A stretch of DNA of 64,000 nucleotides, taken from NCBI GenBank assembly GCA_021845805.1, contig JAJZVD010000003.1, forward strand, positions 50,705-114,704, given 5' to 3'. The translations under genes and the position numbers were made by a program. Numbering within the stretch: position 1 is the first letter of the stretch; each line of letters starts with the position of its first letter. Under the pieces are notes generated by a model. That model saw nothing but the letters and a program-made list of their open reading frames with translations, searched no databases and was not told the DNA's origin. This DNA is from Pseudomonadota bacterium (GTDB lineage: Bacteria; Pseudomonadota; Alphaproteobacteria; Rhodobacterales; Rhodobacteraceae). Positions 11,385 through 20,513 of this stretch are shown here, in pieces.

Positions 11385-12854
11385 ATGGAAATGGACCCGC
11401 TGCCGCAGCCCGGGCTGACGGCTCCGACGCAGACCGGCGTCTACCCAGAGCAGCGCTGGATCGCGATGGCGGTCCTTCTGGCCGCAGCCTTCATGAACCT
11501 GATCGACGTGTCGATCGTGAACGTCGCGCTGCCCTCGCTGTTGCGCGCCTTCCGGGCGACGCCCGCGCAGATCGAATGGGTGGTGGCGGCCTATATCCTG
11601 ACCTTCGCGCTTCTCTTGCTGCCCGCCGGGCGACTGGGCGACATCCTGGGCCGCCGCCGCATGTTCGTGACCGGGATCGGCGTCTTCACCTTCGGCTCGG
11701 CGCTGTGCGGGCTGGCACCGGGGGTCGGCGCGCTGGTGGCGGCGCGGGTGCTGCAGGCCACGGGCGGTGCGCTGATGATGCCGCAGACGCTGGCGCTGGT
11801 GCCGGTGCTCTTCCCGCCGCAGGAACGCGGCAAGGCCTTCGCGCTGTTCGGTCTGGCCTCGGGCCTGGCCTCGGTGATGGGGCCGGTGCTGGGCGGGTTC
11901 CTGATCGGGCAGGACATCGCGGGGCTGGACTGGCGGCCGATCTTTCTGGTGAACGTGCCGATCGGGCTGATCGCCATTCCGCTTTCGCTGCGGCTGGTGC
12001 CCGAGATCCGGGGCAACCATCCGCTGAAGCTTGACCTGGTGGGCGTGCTGCTGGCGGCGGCGACGCTGCTGGCGGTGGTCTTCCCGCTGATCGAGGGGCG
12101 CGAAGCGGGCTGGCCTGCCTGGATCTTCGTGACGCTGGCCGCGGCGCTGCCGCTTGGCGCCACCTTTGCGGCATGGGAAACGCGACTGGCCCGCGCGGGG
12201 CGCCCGCAACTGCTGCCGATCAGCCTGCTGGCCGACAAGGGCTTCGTGCTTGGAACCGCGCTGTCCACCCTGCTCTATTCCGGGATCCCCGGGTTCTTCG
12301 TGGTGCTGGCGGTGTTCCTGCAATCGGGCTTCGGGCTGGACCCGATGCATTCGGGCATGATGACGATGCCGTTTTCCATCGGGGTCATGGCCGCCTCGCT
12401 GACCTCGGGGCGGCTGGGCAACCGCTGGCAACGACAGCGGATCACCGCGGGCGCGGGGTTCCTTGCGCTGGCGATGTTCGGGCTGCGCTGGACGGTGCAG
12501 GGGACCGGCGCGGCGATCGACTGGCCGTTCTATGCGCCCTTCCTGCTTCTGGGCGGCTTTGGACTTGGCACCTGCATCTCGCCGATCTTCCAGGTCGTGC
12601 TGACCTCGGTGCCCGGGCGCGATACCGGATCGGCCTCGGGTGCGTTGCAGGCCTTCCAGCAGGTGGGCGGGGCGCTGGGGGTGGCGATACTGGGGCAGAT
12701 CTTCTTCGCCCGTCTTCAGGCGCCGTCCGGCGCGCCCGAGGCGCACGCGGTCTACAAGGACGCGATGGCGGCGGCGCTGGTCTACAACTCCACCGCCTTT
12801 CTGGCCATCGCGGTGCTGATCTGGCTGATCCCGCAGCCCGAACCGCAGGGCTGA
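11385..12854 (+). CDS. MFS transporter, DHA2/EmrB-QacA type
   Basis: FMNLIDVSIVNVALPSLLRAFRATPAQIEWVVAAYILTFALLLLPAGRLGDILGRRR; about 14 TM; start could be GTG 11376. Confidence 0.9.
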   Translation: MEMDPLPQPGLTAPTQTGVYPEQRWIAMAVLLAAAFMNLIDVSIVNVALPSLLRAFRATPAQIEWVVAAYILTFALLLLPAGRLGDILGRRRMFVTGIGVFTFGSALCGLAPGVGALVAARVLQATGGALMMPQTLALVPVLFPPQERGKAFALFGLASGLASVMGPVLGGFLIGQDIAGLDWRPIFLVNVPIGLIAIPLSLRLVPEIRGNHPLKLDLVGVLLAAATLLAVVFPLIEGREAGWPAWIFVTLAAALPLGATFAAWETRLARAGRPQLLPISLLADKGFVLGTALSTLLYSGIPGFFVVLAVFLQSGFGLDPMHSGMMTMPFSIGVMAASLTSGRLGNRWQRQRITAGAGFLALAMFGLRWTVQGTGAAIDWPFYAPFLLLGGFGLGTCISPIFQVVLTSVPGRDTGSASGALQAFQQVGGALGVAILGQIFFARLQAPSGAPEAHAVYKDAMAAALVYNSTAFLAIAVLIWLIPQPEPQG

Positions 12855-12914
12855 CTATACATCCGCGCCGAAACAGGCTATCAGCCCTGCTTCAGGCTCC
12901 GGTGTTTCCGTGGT

Positions 12915-12983
12915 GCCGGGCAGGGAGGCCCGGCCGAGGGGGATGGGTGGGCCATCACATGGGCCCGCCGGCAAGGTTCCGGC
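12915..12983 (+). promoter_or_regulatory. Structured 5' leader of DEAD-box helicase (three consecutive predicted hairpins)
   Basis: GCCGGGC-AGGGAG-GCCCGGC (12915-12934); GGGCC-N8-GGCCC (12949-12966); GCCGG-CAAGGTT-CCGGC (12967-12983). Confidence 0.4.
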
Positions 12984-13007
12984 CGCCCCCCTTTGGAAAG
13001 ACGGATC

Positions 13008-15314
13008 ATGACGGATGTTTCCGCCATTGCGGCGCCGCTTGCGGCCGCGCTTCAGAAGCGTGGCTATGAAACCCTGACCCCGGTGCAGCTGTCGGTGCTG
13101 GAAGACGGGCTGGCAGGCAAGGACCTGCTGGTGTCGGCCCAGACCGGATCGGGCAAGACCGTGGCCTTTGGTCTGGCCATCGCGCCCGACGTGCTGGGCG
13201 ATGCGCTGCTGCTGCCGCCCGCCGAGGCCCCGCTTGCGCTGATCATCGCCCCCACCCGCGAGCTTGCGTTGCAGGTCAAACGCGAGATCGACTGGCTTTA
13301 TGCCGAGGCAGGCGTGCTGACGGCCTCTTGCGTGGGGGGCATGGATTTCCGCAACGAACGCCGCGCGCTGGAACGCGGGGCGCATATCGTGGTGGGCACG
13401 CCGGGCCGCCTGAAGGACCATATCGAACGCGGCACGCTGGACCTTTCGGCGATCCGCGCCGTGGTTCTGGACGAAGCCGACGAGATGCTGGACCTGGGCT
13501 TTGCCGAGGATCTGGAATTCATCCTCGGCGCCGCGCCCGAGGGGCGGCGGACGCTGATGTTCTCGGCCACGGTGCCGCCCGAAATCGCCAAGCTGGCCGA
13601 AAGCTACCAGCGCGACGCGGTGCGGCTGAAGACGGCGGCCGAGCAGAAGCAGCATGTGGACATCGAATACCGGGCGATGAGCGTGGCCAACGAGGACCGC
13701 GAACATGCCATCATCAACGTCCTGCGCTATTTCGAGGCGCGCACCGCGATCGTGTTCTGCAAGACCCGCGCCGAGGTGACGCATCTGATGGGCCGCTTCC
13801 ACAACCGCGGCTTTCAGGTGGTGGCGCTGTCGGGCGAACTGAGCCAGCAGGAACGCACCCACGCCCTTCAGGCGATGCGTGACGGGCGGGCCCGCGTCTG
13901 CATCGCGACCGACGTGGCCGCCCGCGGGATCGACCTGCCGGGGCTGGAGCTGGTGGTGCATGCCGACCTGCCGACGAACCCCGAGACGCTTCTGCACCGG
14001 TCTGGGCGCACGGGCCGGGCGGGGAACAAGGGCACCTCGGTGCTGATCGTCACGCCGCGCGACTACCGCAAGGCCCAGCGCATTCTGCAAGGTGCGCGCG
14101 TCACCGCAACCTGGGGCCCCGCGCCCTCGGCCGACGAGGTGCAGGAACGCGACGACGCCCGCCTGATGACCGCGCCGGAACTGAGCGGGCCGGTGGCCGA
14201 GGACGAGGCTGCCGCGGTGGCCGCGCTGAGCGTCGCCTACGGGCAAGAAGCGCTGGCCGCGGCCTTCCTGCGGCTGTGGCGCGCCGGGCGTTCGGCGCCG
14301 GAAGAGCTGCGCGTGACCGCGACACCCGCCGCCGCGCAGGCAGTCGAGGCCAAGCGCCCGCGCGAGGCGTTCGGCGATTCGGTCTGGTATCGCCTGACCG
14401 TCGGCCACACCGGCCGGGCCGAAGCGCGCTGGATCCTGCCCAAGCTCTGCGATCAGGGGCGGATCACCAAGGCCGAGATCGGTGCCATCCGGGTGCAGCA
14501 GGATGAAACCTTCGTGCAGATCGCCGAAGCCGCGGTGAAGGGCTTCGAGGCTGCGCTGGGTTCGGCGATGGAACTGGAACCGGGGCTGGTGCTGAGCCGG
14601 ATGGCGGGCGAGCCCTCGATGGAACGCCCGGCGGCACGCGCGCCGCGCCGCGAACCCGCCCGCTTCGATGCGCCCGAAGGCCCGGTGCAGGGCAAGAAAT
14701 CCTTCCGCGCCGCGAAATACGAAACCCGCGACGAGGTGAAGCCCGCCCGCCGGTTCGGCGTGAAGGCGCGCGACGAGGCACGCGACGTGTCCCGGGGCGA
14801 TGAGGGCGACGGGGCCCAGATCCACGCCGCGCCCCGCAAGCCCTATGCCAAACCCGCCGAGGATGCGCCGCGCAAACCCTATGCGCGGACAAGCGAGGAT
14901 GCGCCGCGCAAGCCCTATGGCAAGTCGGCCGAGGATGCGCCGCGCAAGCCGTACACGAAACCGGCCGCCGACGGTCCGCGCAAGCCCTATGCGAAATCCA
15001 CCGGCGACGCCCCGCGCAAGCCCTACGCCAAAGCCGAGGGTGCGCCGCGCAAGCCCTATGTCAAATCCGCCGGGGGCAAATCCTACGAGGGCAAATCCTC
15101 CGAGGCCAGATCCTACGAGGCCAGATCCTCCGAGGATCGCCCCGCCCGGCCGCGCGCCGCGGGCGAGGACGGGCCGGCGAAGAAGCCGCGCTGGACCGGC
15201 GCCGACAAGGCGGGGCGCCCGGCAAAGCCCGGCGCGCCCCGGCGCCCGCCCGTGAACCCGGCCGATACGTCGCAGCGGCTGAAGCCGCGCAGCGGCCCGC
15301 GCAGCCGGGGCTGA
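13008..15314 (+). CDS. DEAD/DEAH-box ATP-dependent RNA helicase with repetitive basic C-terminal tail
   Basis: AQTGSGKT, PTRELA, VLDEADEMLD, SAT, HRSGRTGRAG motifs; DbpA-like RNA-binding region; PRKPYxK repeats at C-terminus. Confidence 0.93.
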   Translation: MTDVSAIAAPLAAALQKRGYETLTPVQLSVLEDGLAGKDLLVSAQTGSGKTVAFGLAIAPDVLGDALLLPPAEAPLALIIAPTRELALQVKREIDWLYAEAGVLTASCVGGMDFRNERRALERGAHIVVGTPGRLKDHIERGTLDLSAIRAVVLDEADEMLDLGFAEDLEFILGAAPEGRRTLMFSATVPPEIAKLAESYQRDAVRLKTAAEQKQHVDIEYRAMSVANEDREHAIINVLRYFEARTAIVFCKTRAEVTHLMGRFHNRGFQVVALSGELSQQERTHALQAMRDGRARVCIATDVAARGIDLPGLELVVHADLPTNPETLLHRSGRTGRAGNKGTSVLIVTPRDYRKAQRILQGARVTATWGPAPSADEVQERDDARLMTAPELSGPVAEDEAAAVAALSVAYGQEALAAAFLRLWRAGRSAPEELRVTATPAAAQAVEAKRPREAFGDSVWYRLTVGHTGRAEARWILPKLCDQGRITKAEIGAIRVQQDETFVQIAEAAVKGFEAALGSAMELEPGLVLSRMAGEPSMERPAARAPRREPARFDAPEGPVQGKKSFRAAKYETRDEVKPARRFGVKARDEARDVSRGDEGDGAQIHAAPRKPYAKPAEDAPRKPYARTSEDAPRKPYGKSAEDAPRKPYTKPAADGPRKPYAKSTGDAPRKPYAKAEGAPRKPYVKSAGGKSYEGKSSEARSYEARSSEDRPARPRAAGEDGPAKKPRWTGADKAGRPAKPGAPRRPPVNPADTSQRLKPRSGPRSRG
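14832..15078 (+). repeat. In-frame tandem repeat PRKPYxKxxxDA (7 units) in helicase tail
   Basis: PRKPYAKPAEDA PRKPYARTSEDA PRKPYGKSAEDA PRKPYTKPAADG PRKPYAKSTGDA PRKPYAKAEGA PRKPYVKSAGG. Confidence 0.9.
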
Positions 15315-15388
15315 GGGTTGCACCCGGCGGGGCCGCACCGTATACGGCCCCGCCTTGACCCTTCCCTTGCCACCCGGGGGATCCGCCG

Positions 15389-16486
15389 ATGCTGCAAACA
15401 CCCTATTATCTGATCGACCGCGCCGCGCTGTTGCGGAACATGGCGGTCATCGACCGGCTTCAGGCGCTGTCGGGCGCCAAGGCGCTTCTGGCGCTGAAAT
15501 GCTTTGCCACGTGGCCCGTGTTCGACACGCTGAAGCCGCACATGGCGGGCACCACGTCGTCTTCGCTCTACGAATTGCGGCTGGGGCGCGAGGAGTTCGG
15601 GGGCGAAACCCATGCCTATTCGGTGGCCTGGTCCGACCACGAGATCGACGCGGCGGTGGGCCATGCCGACAAGATCATCTTCAACTCCATCGGCCAGCTT
15701 GCGCGGTTCGAGGGGCGCGCGCAGGGCATCGCCCGCGGGCTGCGGCTGAATCCGCGGTTTTCCACCAGCGGCTTCGACCTGGCAGACCCCGCCCGGCCGT
15801 TTTCCCGGCTGGGGGAATGGGACGCCGCGAAGATCGGGCAGGTGATCGACCGGATTTCCGGCTTCATGATCCATTACAACTGCGAAAACGGCGATTTCGC
15901 GCTGTTCGACGCGCAGCTTTCGCGGATCGAGGCCGAATTCGGCGCGCTGCTGGAACGGGTGCAATGGGTCAGCCTGGGGGGCGGCATCCATTTCACCGGC
16001 GCGGGCTATCCGGTCGAGGCGCTTGCGGCGCGGCTGAAAGCCTTCGCCGACCGCTTCGGCGTGCAGGTCTACCTGGAGCCCGGCGAGGCCGCGATCACCA
16101 ACGCCGCCACGCTCGAGGTGACGGTGCTGGACGTGCTGGACAACGGCAAGAAGCTGGCGATCGTCGACAGTTCGATCGAGGCGCACATGCTGGACCTGCT
16201 GATCTACCGCCAGCCCGCGAAGATCGCGCCGAACGAAGGCGAATACCCGTTCATGATCTGCGGAAAGTCCTGCCTTGCGGGCGACATCTTCGGCGAGTTC
16301 CGCTTCCCCGCGCCGTTGCAGGTGGGCGACCGGCTGTCGATCCTGGATGCGGCCGGTTACACGATGGTCAAGAAGAACTGGTTCAATGGCGTGCAGATGC
16401 CCGCCATCGCGATCCGCGAGATCGACGGCAGCATCACCGTTGCCCGCCAGTTCGGCTACCAGGATTACCGATCGAGCCTCGGCTGA
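15389..16486 (+). CDS. nspC: Carboxynorspermidine decarboxylase
   Basis: LLALKCFATWPVFDTLKPHMAGTTSSSLYELRLGREEFGGETHAYS; PLP fold III decarboxylase; followed by carboxynorspermidine synthase. Confidence 0.92.
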   Translation: MLQTPYYLIDRAALLRNMAVIDRLQALSGAKALLALKCFATWPVFDTLKPHMAGTTSSSLYELRLGREEFGGETHAYSVAWSDHEIDAAVGHADKIIFNSIGQLARFEGRAQGIARGLRLNPRFSTSGFDLADPARPFSRLGEWDAAKIGQVIDRISGFMIHYNCENGDFALFDAQLSRIEAEFGALLERVQWVSLGGGIHFTGAGYPVEALAARLKAFADRFGVQVYLEPGEAAITNAATLEVTVLDVLDNGKKLAIVDSSIEAHMLDLLIYRQPAKIAPNEGEYPFMICGKSCLAGDIFGEFRFPAPLQVGDRLSILDAAGYTMVKKNWFNGVQMPAIAIREIDGSITVARQFGYQDYRSSLG

Positions 16487-16521
16487 GGTTCCCCCCTGTC
16501 GTGCTGAAAGGAGTTTCCGCC

Positions 16522-17760
16522 GTGAAACGGAACGTTCTGATCATCGGCGCCGGTGGCGTGGCACAGGTCGTGGCGCACAAATGCGCGCAGAACAACGATG
16601 TTCTGGGCGATCTGCACATCGCCTCGCGCACGGTGGCGAAATGCGAGGCGATCATCGCGGGCGTGCGGGCCAGGGGCGCGATGAAGGTGCCGGGCATCTT
16701 TGCCGCCCATGCGGTCGATGCGATGGACAGCGCCGCGGTGGCCGCGCTGATCCGGGCGACGGGGGCGCGGATCGTGCTGAACCTCGGCTCGTCCTTCGTC
16801 AACATGACGGTGCTGGCCGCCTGCATCGAGACCGGCGCCGCCTATCTGGACACCGCGATCCACGAAGACCCCGCCAAGGTCTGCGAAACCCCGCCGTGGT
16901 ATGCCAACTATGAATGGCGGCGGCGCGAGGCCTGCGCGGCGGCGGGCGTCACCGCGATCCTGGGCGCGGGTTTCGATCCGGGCGTGGTGAACGCCTATGC
17001 CCGTCTTGCGGCAGATGAGCATTTCGACCGGATCGACACGCTCGACATCATCGACATCAACGCGGGCAGCCATGGCCGCTGGTTCGCCACCAACTTCGAC
17101 CCCGAGATCAACTTCCGCGAATTCACCGGGCAAGTGTGGTCGTGGCAGAAGGGCCGGTGGGTTTCCAACCAGATGTTCGAGGTGGGTCAGGACTGGGAAC
17201 TGCCGGTCGTAGGCACCCAGCGCGCCTATCTGACCGGCCATGACGAGGTGCATTCGCTGAGCCAGATCCTGGGCATTCCCACCGTGCGGTTCTGGATGGG
17301 CTTTGGCGAACGCTACATCCAGGTGTTCACCGTGCTGAAGAACCTGGGGCTTCTGTCGGAAAAGCCGGTGAGAACGGCCGAGGGACAAGAGGTGGTGCCG
17401 CTGAAGCTGGTGAAGGCGGTGCTGCCCGATCCGGCAAGCCTCGCGCCCGACTATACCGGCAAGACCTGCATCGGCGATCTGGTCCGCGGCCAGAAGGACG
17501 GCAAGGCGGCCGAGGTGTTCATCTACAACGTGGCCGACCATGCCGACGCCTATGCCGAGGTGGGCAGCCAGGGGATCAGCTATACCGCCGGGGTTCCGGC
17601 GGTTGCGGCGGCGCTGCTGATCGCGGACGGCACCTGGGACGTGGGCGGCATGCGCAACATCGAGGAACTGCCCCCCAGGCCCTTCCTGAAGGTGCTGGAC
17701 CGGCTGGGCCTTGGCACGCGCATCCGCGATGCCGCCGGGGACCGTGCGCTGACGTTCTGA
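16522..17760 (+). CDS. Saccharopine dehydrogenase family / carboxynorspermidine synthase
   Basis: GTG 16522; VLIIGAGGVAQVVAHKCAQNNDVLGDLHIASRT; GAGFDPGVVNAYARLA; the ORF-track start at 15355 is an over-extension through nspC. Confidence 0.92.
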   Translation: MKRNVLIIGAGGVAQVVAHKCAQNNDVLGDLHIASRTVAKCEAIIAGVRARGAMKVPGIFAAHAVDAMDSAAVAALIRATGARIVLNLGSSFVNMTVLAACIETGAAYLDTAIHEDPAKVCETPPWYANYEWRRREACAAAGVTAILGAGFDPGVVNAYARLAADEHFDRIDTLDIIDINAGSHGRWFATNFDPEINFREFTGQVWSWQKGRWVSNQMFEVGQDWELPVVGTQRAYLTGHDEVHSLSQILGIPTVRFWMGFGERYIQVFTVLKNLGLLSEKPVRTAEGQEVVPLKLVKAVLPDPASLAPDYTGKTCIGDLVRGQKDGKAAEVFIYNVADHADAYAEVGSQGISYTAGVPAVAAALLIADGTWDVGGMRNIEELPPRPFLKVLDRLGLGTRIRDAAGDRALTF

Positions 17761-17801
17761 TCCCGGCCTGCGCGCGGCGCTGATCCGCCCGGGCGCGAGA
17801 A

Positions 17802-17819
17802 CGTGACTGGGGCGTCACG
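17802..17819. promoter_or_regulatory. Perfect inverted repeat CGTGAC-N6-GTCACG upstream of DUF1800 gene
   Basis: CGTGACTGGGGCGTCACG located 60-77 nt upstream of ATG 17879. Confidence 0.35.
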
Positions 17820-17878
17820 AGGGCTCTGGTAATGTTTCCCGCGTAGCGTCCTTCGGACCCCGCACAAGGAAGGGCCCC

Positions 17879-19249
17879 ATGCCGTCAAACGCGACCATCG
17901 CCGCCATCCGCTTTGGCTGCGGCCTGTCTCCGCAGGCCCCCGCGCCCGCGGATGCCGCGGCCATCCTGGCGGGGTTGGCCGACCCCGATCAGGCCCTGGC
18001 CGATTTTCCCGGCCCCGATCCGCAGCAGGTCTGGGCGCTTGGGCACCAGGTGACCGAACACAACCGCGACGCCCGCGCGAGTGTTCCCGGCGCCGCCGAG
18101 GCGCTGAAGGAAACGCGGCGGCAGATCAACGTCATGAACGACGCGGCGCTGCTGAACTTCGTGCAGCGGGGGGTCTACGGCGCCTCGGGCTTCCGCGAAC
18201 GGTTGCAGGATTTCTGGACGAACCACTTCACCGTCGTGGGCAAGCTTGCACGGGTGAAGGCGATCCCCTCGGTCTTTGCCGACCAGGCGATCCGGCCGCA
18301 CATGACGGGGCGGTTCACCGATCTGCTGACCGCAGTGGTCACCCATCCGGCGATGCTGATCTACCTTGACCAGATCACCTCGTCGGGGCCGCAATCCCGC
18401 GCGGGCGAACGGCAGAAGCGCGGGCTGAACGAAAACCTGGCGCGCGAGGTGCTGGAGCTGCACACGCTGGGCGTGGGGGCCGGCTACAGCCAGACCGATG
18501 TGCGCCAGTTCGCCTATCTGCTGACCGGGCTGACGCTGGACAACAAGGATGGCCAGTTCCGCTTCAACCCGAACATGGTGGAACCCTCGGCCGAGACGCT
18601 GCTGGGAAAGACCTACGGCGGGCCACCGAAGGACAAGCTGGCCCAGATTAACCGCGCGCTTGACGACATCGCCCTGCGCCCGGAAACGGCGCAGCACATC
18701 GCGACGAAGATCGCGGTGCATTTCGTGGCCGATACGCCCGATCCGGGGCTGGTGCAGGCGATGACGGCGGCCTATCGCCGCTCGGGCGGTGATCTGACGG
18801 CGGTCTATTCCGCCATGCTCGATCACCCCGCCGCCTGGGCCCCGCCCGGCGCCAAGGTGCGGATGCCCTTCGATTACATCGTGGCCGCGCTGCGGGCGTT
18901 GGCGCCCCCGCGGAACACGCTGGCGGCGCTTCGCCCGCAACAGATCCAGCGGTTCGTGCTGACCCCGCTGGCCGGGATGGGCCAGCCGTTCCAGCAGGCC
19001 CCGGGCCCGAACGGCTGGCACGAGGATTCGGCGGGCTGGGTGACCCCGCCACTTCTGGCGGCACGCATCCAATGGGCGATGGCGGTGCCCCAGCAACTGC
19101 TGCCAGACCTTCCCGATCCGCGCGAATTCGTGCAGGTGGCGCTGGCCGATGCCGCCAGCCAGACCGTGATCGACGCCGCGCGTCAGGCCGAGAACCGGCG
19201 CGAGGGCGTGGGCCTCGTGCTGGCCTCGAACGATTTCAACCGGCGCTAG
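17879..19249 (+). CDS. DUF1800 domain protein
   Basis: FGCGLSP; RERLQDFWTNHFTV; LNENLAREVLELHTLGVGAGYSQTDVRQFAYLLTGLTL characteristic of DUF1800. Confidence 0.92.
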   Translation: MPSNATIAAIRFGCGLSPQAPAPADAAAILAGLADPDQALADFPGPDPQQVWALGHQVTEHNRDARASVPGAAEALKETRRQINVMNDAALLNFVQRGVYGASGFRERLQDFWTNHFTVVGKLARVKAIPSVFADQAIRPHMTGRFTDLLTAVVTHPAMLIYLDQITSSGPQSRAGERQKRGLNENLAREVLELHTLGVGAGYSQTDVRQFAYLLTGLTLDNKDGQFRFNPNMVEPSAETLLGKTYGGPPKDKLAQINRALDDIALRPETAQHIATKIAVHFVADTPDPGLVQAMTAAYRRSGGDLTAVYSAMLDHPAAWAPPGAKVRMPFDYIVAALRALAPPRNTLAALRPQQIQRFVLTPLAGMGQPFQQAPGPNGWHEDSAGWVTPPLLAARIQWAMAVPQQLLPDLPDPREFVQVALADAASQTVIDAARQAENRREGVGLVLASNDFNRR

Positions 19250-19258
19250 GAGCCTCTG

Positions 19259-20509
19259 ATGACCGACTCCGTGCTTTCCGCCCCGCTCTCGCGGCGCCTG
19301 TTCCTGAAGACCGGCGCGCTGGTGGGCTGTTCCATCGCGGCGCAACCGCTGATGACCACTGTCACCTTCGCCGCCGCACCGGGGGAAAACCGGCTGGTCG
19401 TGCTGATCCTGCGGGGCGCGATGGACGGGCTCGATGTGGTGCGCCCGGTGGGTGATCCGGCCTTTGCCGGCTATCGCAACCTGACCCTGCAGGCGGGCGC
19501 GGCGCTGCCGCTGACCGGGATCTATGCGGCCCATCCCGACCTTGCGCCGCTGATGCCGCTATGGGCCAAGGGCGAGCTGGCCTTTGCCCATGCGGTCTCG
19601 ACACCCTACCGCGACAAGCGCAGCCATTTCGACGGGCAGGACATCCTGGAGGCCGGTACCGGGCGCGATGTGCCCGACCTGACGGTGAAGGACGGCTGGC
19701 TGAACCGGATGCTGCAGGCGATGCCGGGGCTGAGTTCGGAAACCGCCTTCGCGGTCGGGCGGGACGAGATGAAGGTGATCCTGGGCCGCGCGCCCTATGC
19801 AAGCTGGGCGCCCGACGCGCGGCTGCAATTGTCCTCGCAGGGGCGCAGACTGCTGGCGCGGATGTATCAGGATGACCCGATGTTCCGCAGTTCGGCCGCC
19901 GAGGCCATCGCGCTGACCGACCAGATGGCGGCGGCCCCCGCCGCGATGGGCGGCGGATCGGACGGGATGATGATGGCGGCAGCACCCGCCACGGCACCCG
20001 GCGCTGCCACCGATACCGCCCCCGATCCGCTGGCCGCCTTTGCCGCGAGCCGCCTGAAAGGCGACACCCGCATCGCCACCTTCTCGATCTCGGGATGGGA
20101 CAGCCACGCGGCACAGGCCGGCGTGCTGAAGCGCGAACTTGGCGCGCTGTGCCGCACGATCCTGACGCTGAAGGACGATCTTGGCCCGGTCTGGGGCAAG
20201 ACCACAGTGATCGCGATGACCGAATTCGGCCGCACCGCGAAGGAAAACGGCACCGGCGGCACCGACCACGGCACCGGCGGCGCCATGCTGATGGCGGGCG
20301 GGGCGATCCGGGGCGGCAAGGTCTATGGCCGCTGGCCGGGGCTGGACGAGGCCGCGCTTTACGAACGGCGCGACCTGATGCCCACGGCCGACGTGCGGGC
20401 CTACGCCGCCTGGGCGATGCGGGGCATGTACGGGCTGGACAAGGGCCTGCTGGAAAAGACCGTGTTTCCCGGGCTCGACATGGGGACCGACCCCGGGATC
20501 CTGGCCTGA
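19259..20509 (+). CDS. DUF1501 domain protein with twin-arginine-type leader
   Basis: SRRLFLKTGALVGC leader; LVVLILRGAMDGLDVVRPVGD; TVIAMTEFGRTAKENGTGGTDHGTGGAMLMAGG. Confidence 0.92.
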   Translation: MTDSVLSAPLSRRLFLKTGALVGCSIAAQPLMTTVTFAAAPGENRLVVLILRGAMDGLDVVRPVGDPAFAGYRNLTLQAGAALPLTGIYAAHPDLAPLMPLWAKGELAFAHAVSTPYRDKRSHFDGQDILEAGTGRDVPDLTVKDGWLNRMLQAMPGLSSETAFAVGRDEMKVILGRAPYASWAPDARLQLSSQGRRLLARMYQDDPMFRSSAAEAIALTDQMAAAPAAMGGGSDGMMMAAAPATAPGAATDTAPDPLAAFAASRLKGDTRIATFSISGWDSHAAQAGVLKRELGALCRTILTLKDDLGPVWGKTTVIAMTEFGRTAKENGTGGTDHGTGGAMLMAGGAIRGGKVYGRWPGLDEAALYERRDLMPTADVRAYAAWAMRGMYGLDKGLLEKTVFPGLDMGTDPGILA

Positions 20510-20513
20510 GGGA

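Noticed and set aside
14832-15078. CRISPR-like or mobile repeat
   Set aside because: Units are in-frame, directly contiguous and protein-coding without spacers.
12855-15401. 848-aa minus-strand ORF antisense to the DEAD-box helicase
   Set aside because: Its apparent repeats (ARRILG.. GLARR) are the antisense reading of the helicase PRKPY repeats; no start-site or family evidence.
15355-17760. 801-aa ORF fusing an nspC-overlapping segment with CANSDH
   Set aside because: First part is an out-of-frame reading of nspC; the real gene starts at GTG 16522.
17802-17819. CRP/FNR binding site
   Set aside because: GTGA and TCAC are 8 nt apart rather than 6, and no TTGAT/ATCAA half-sites are present.
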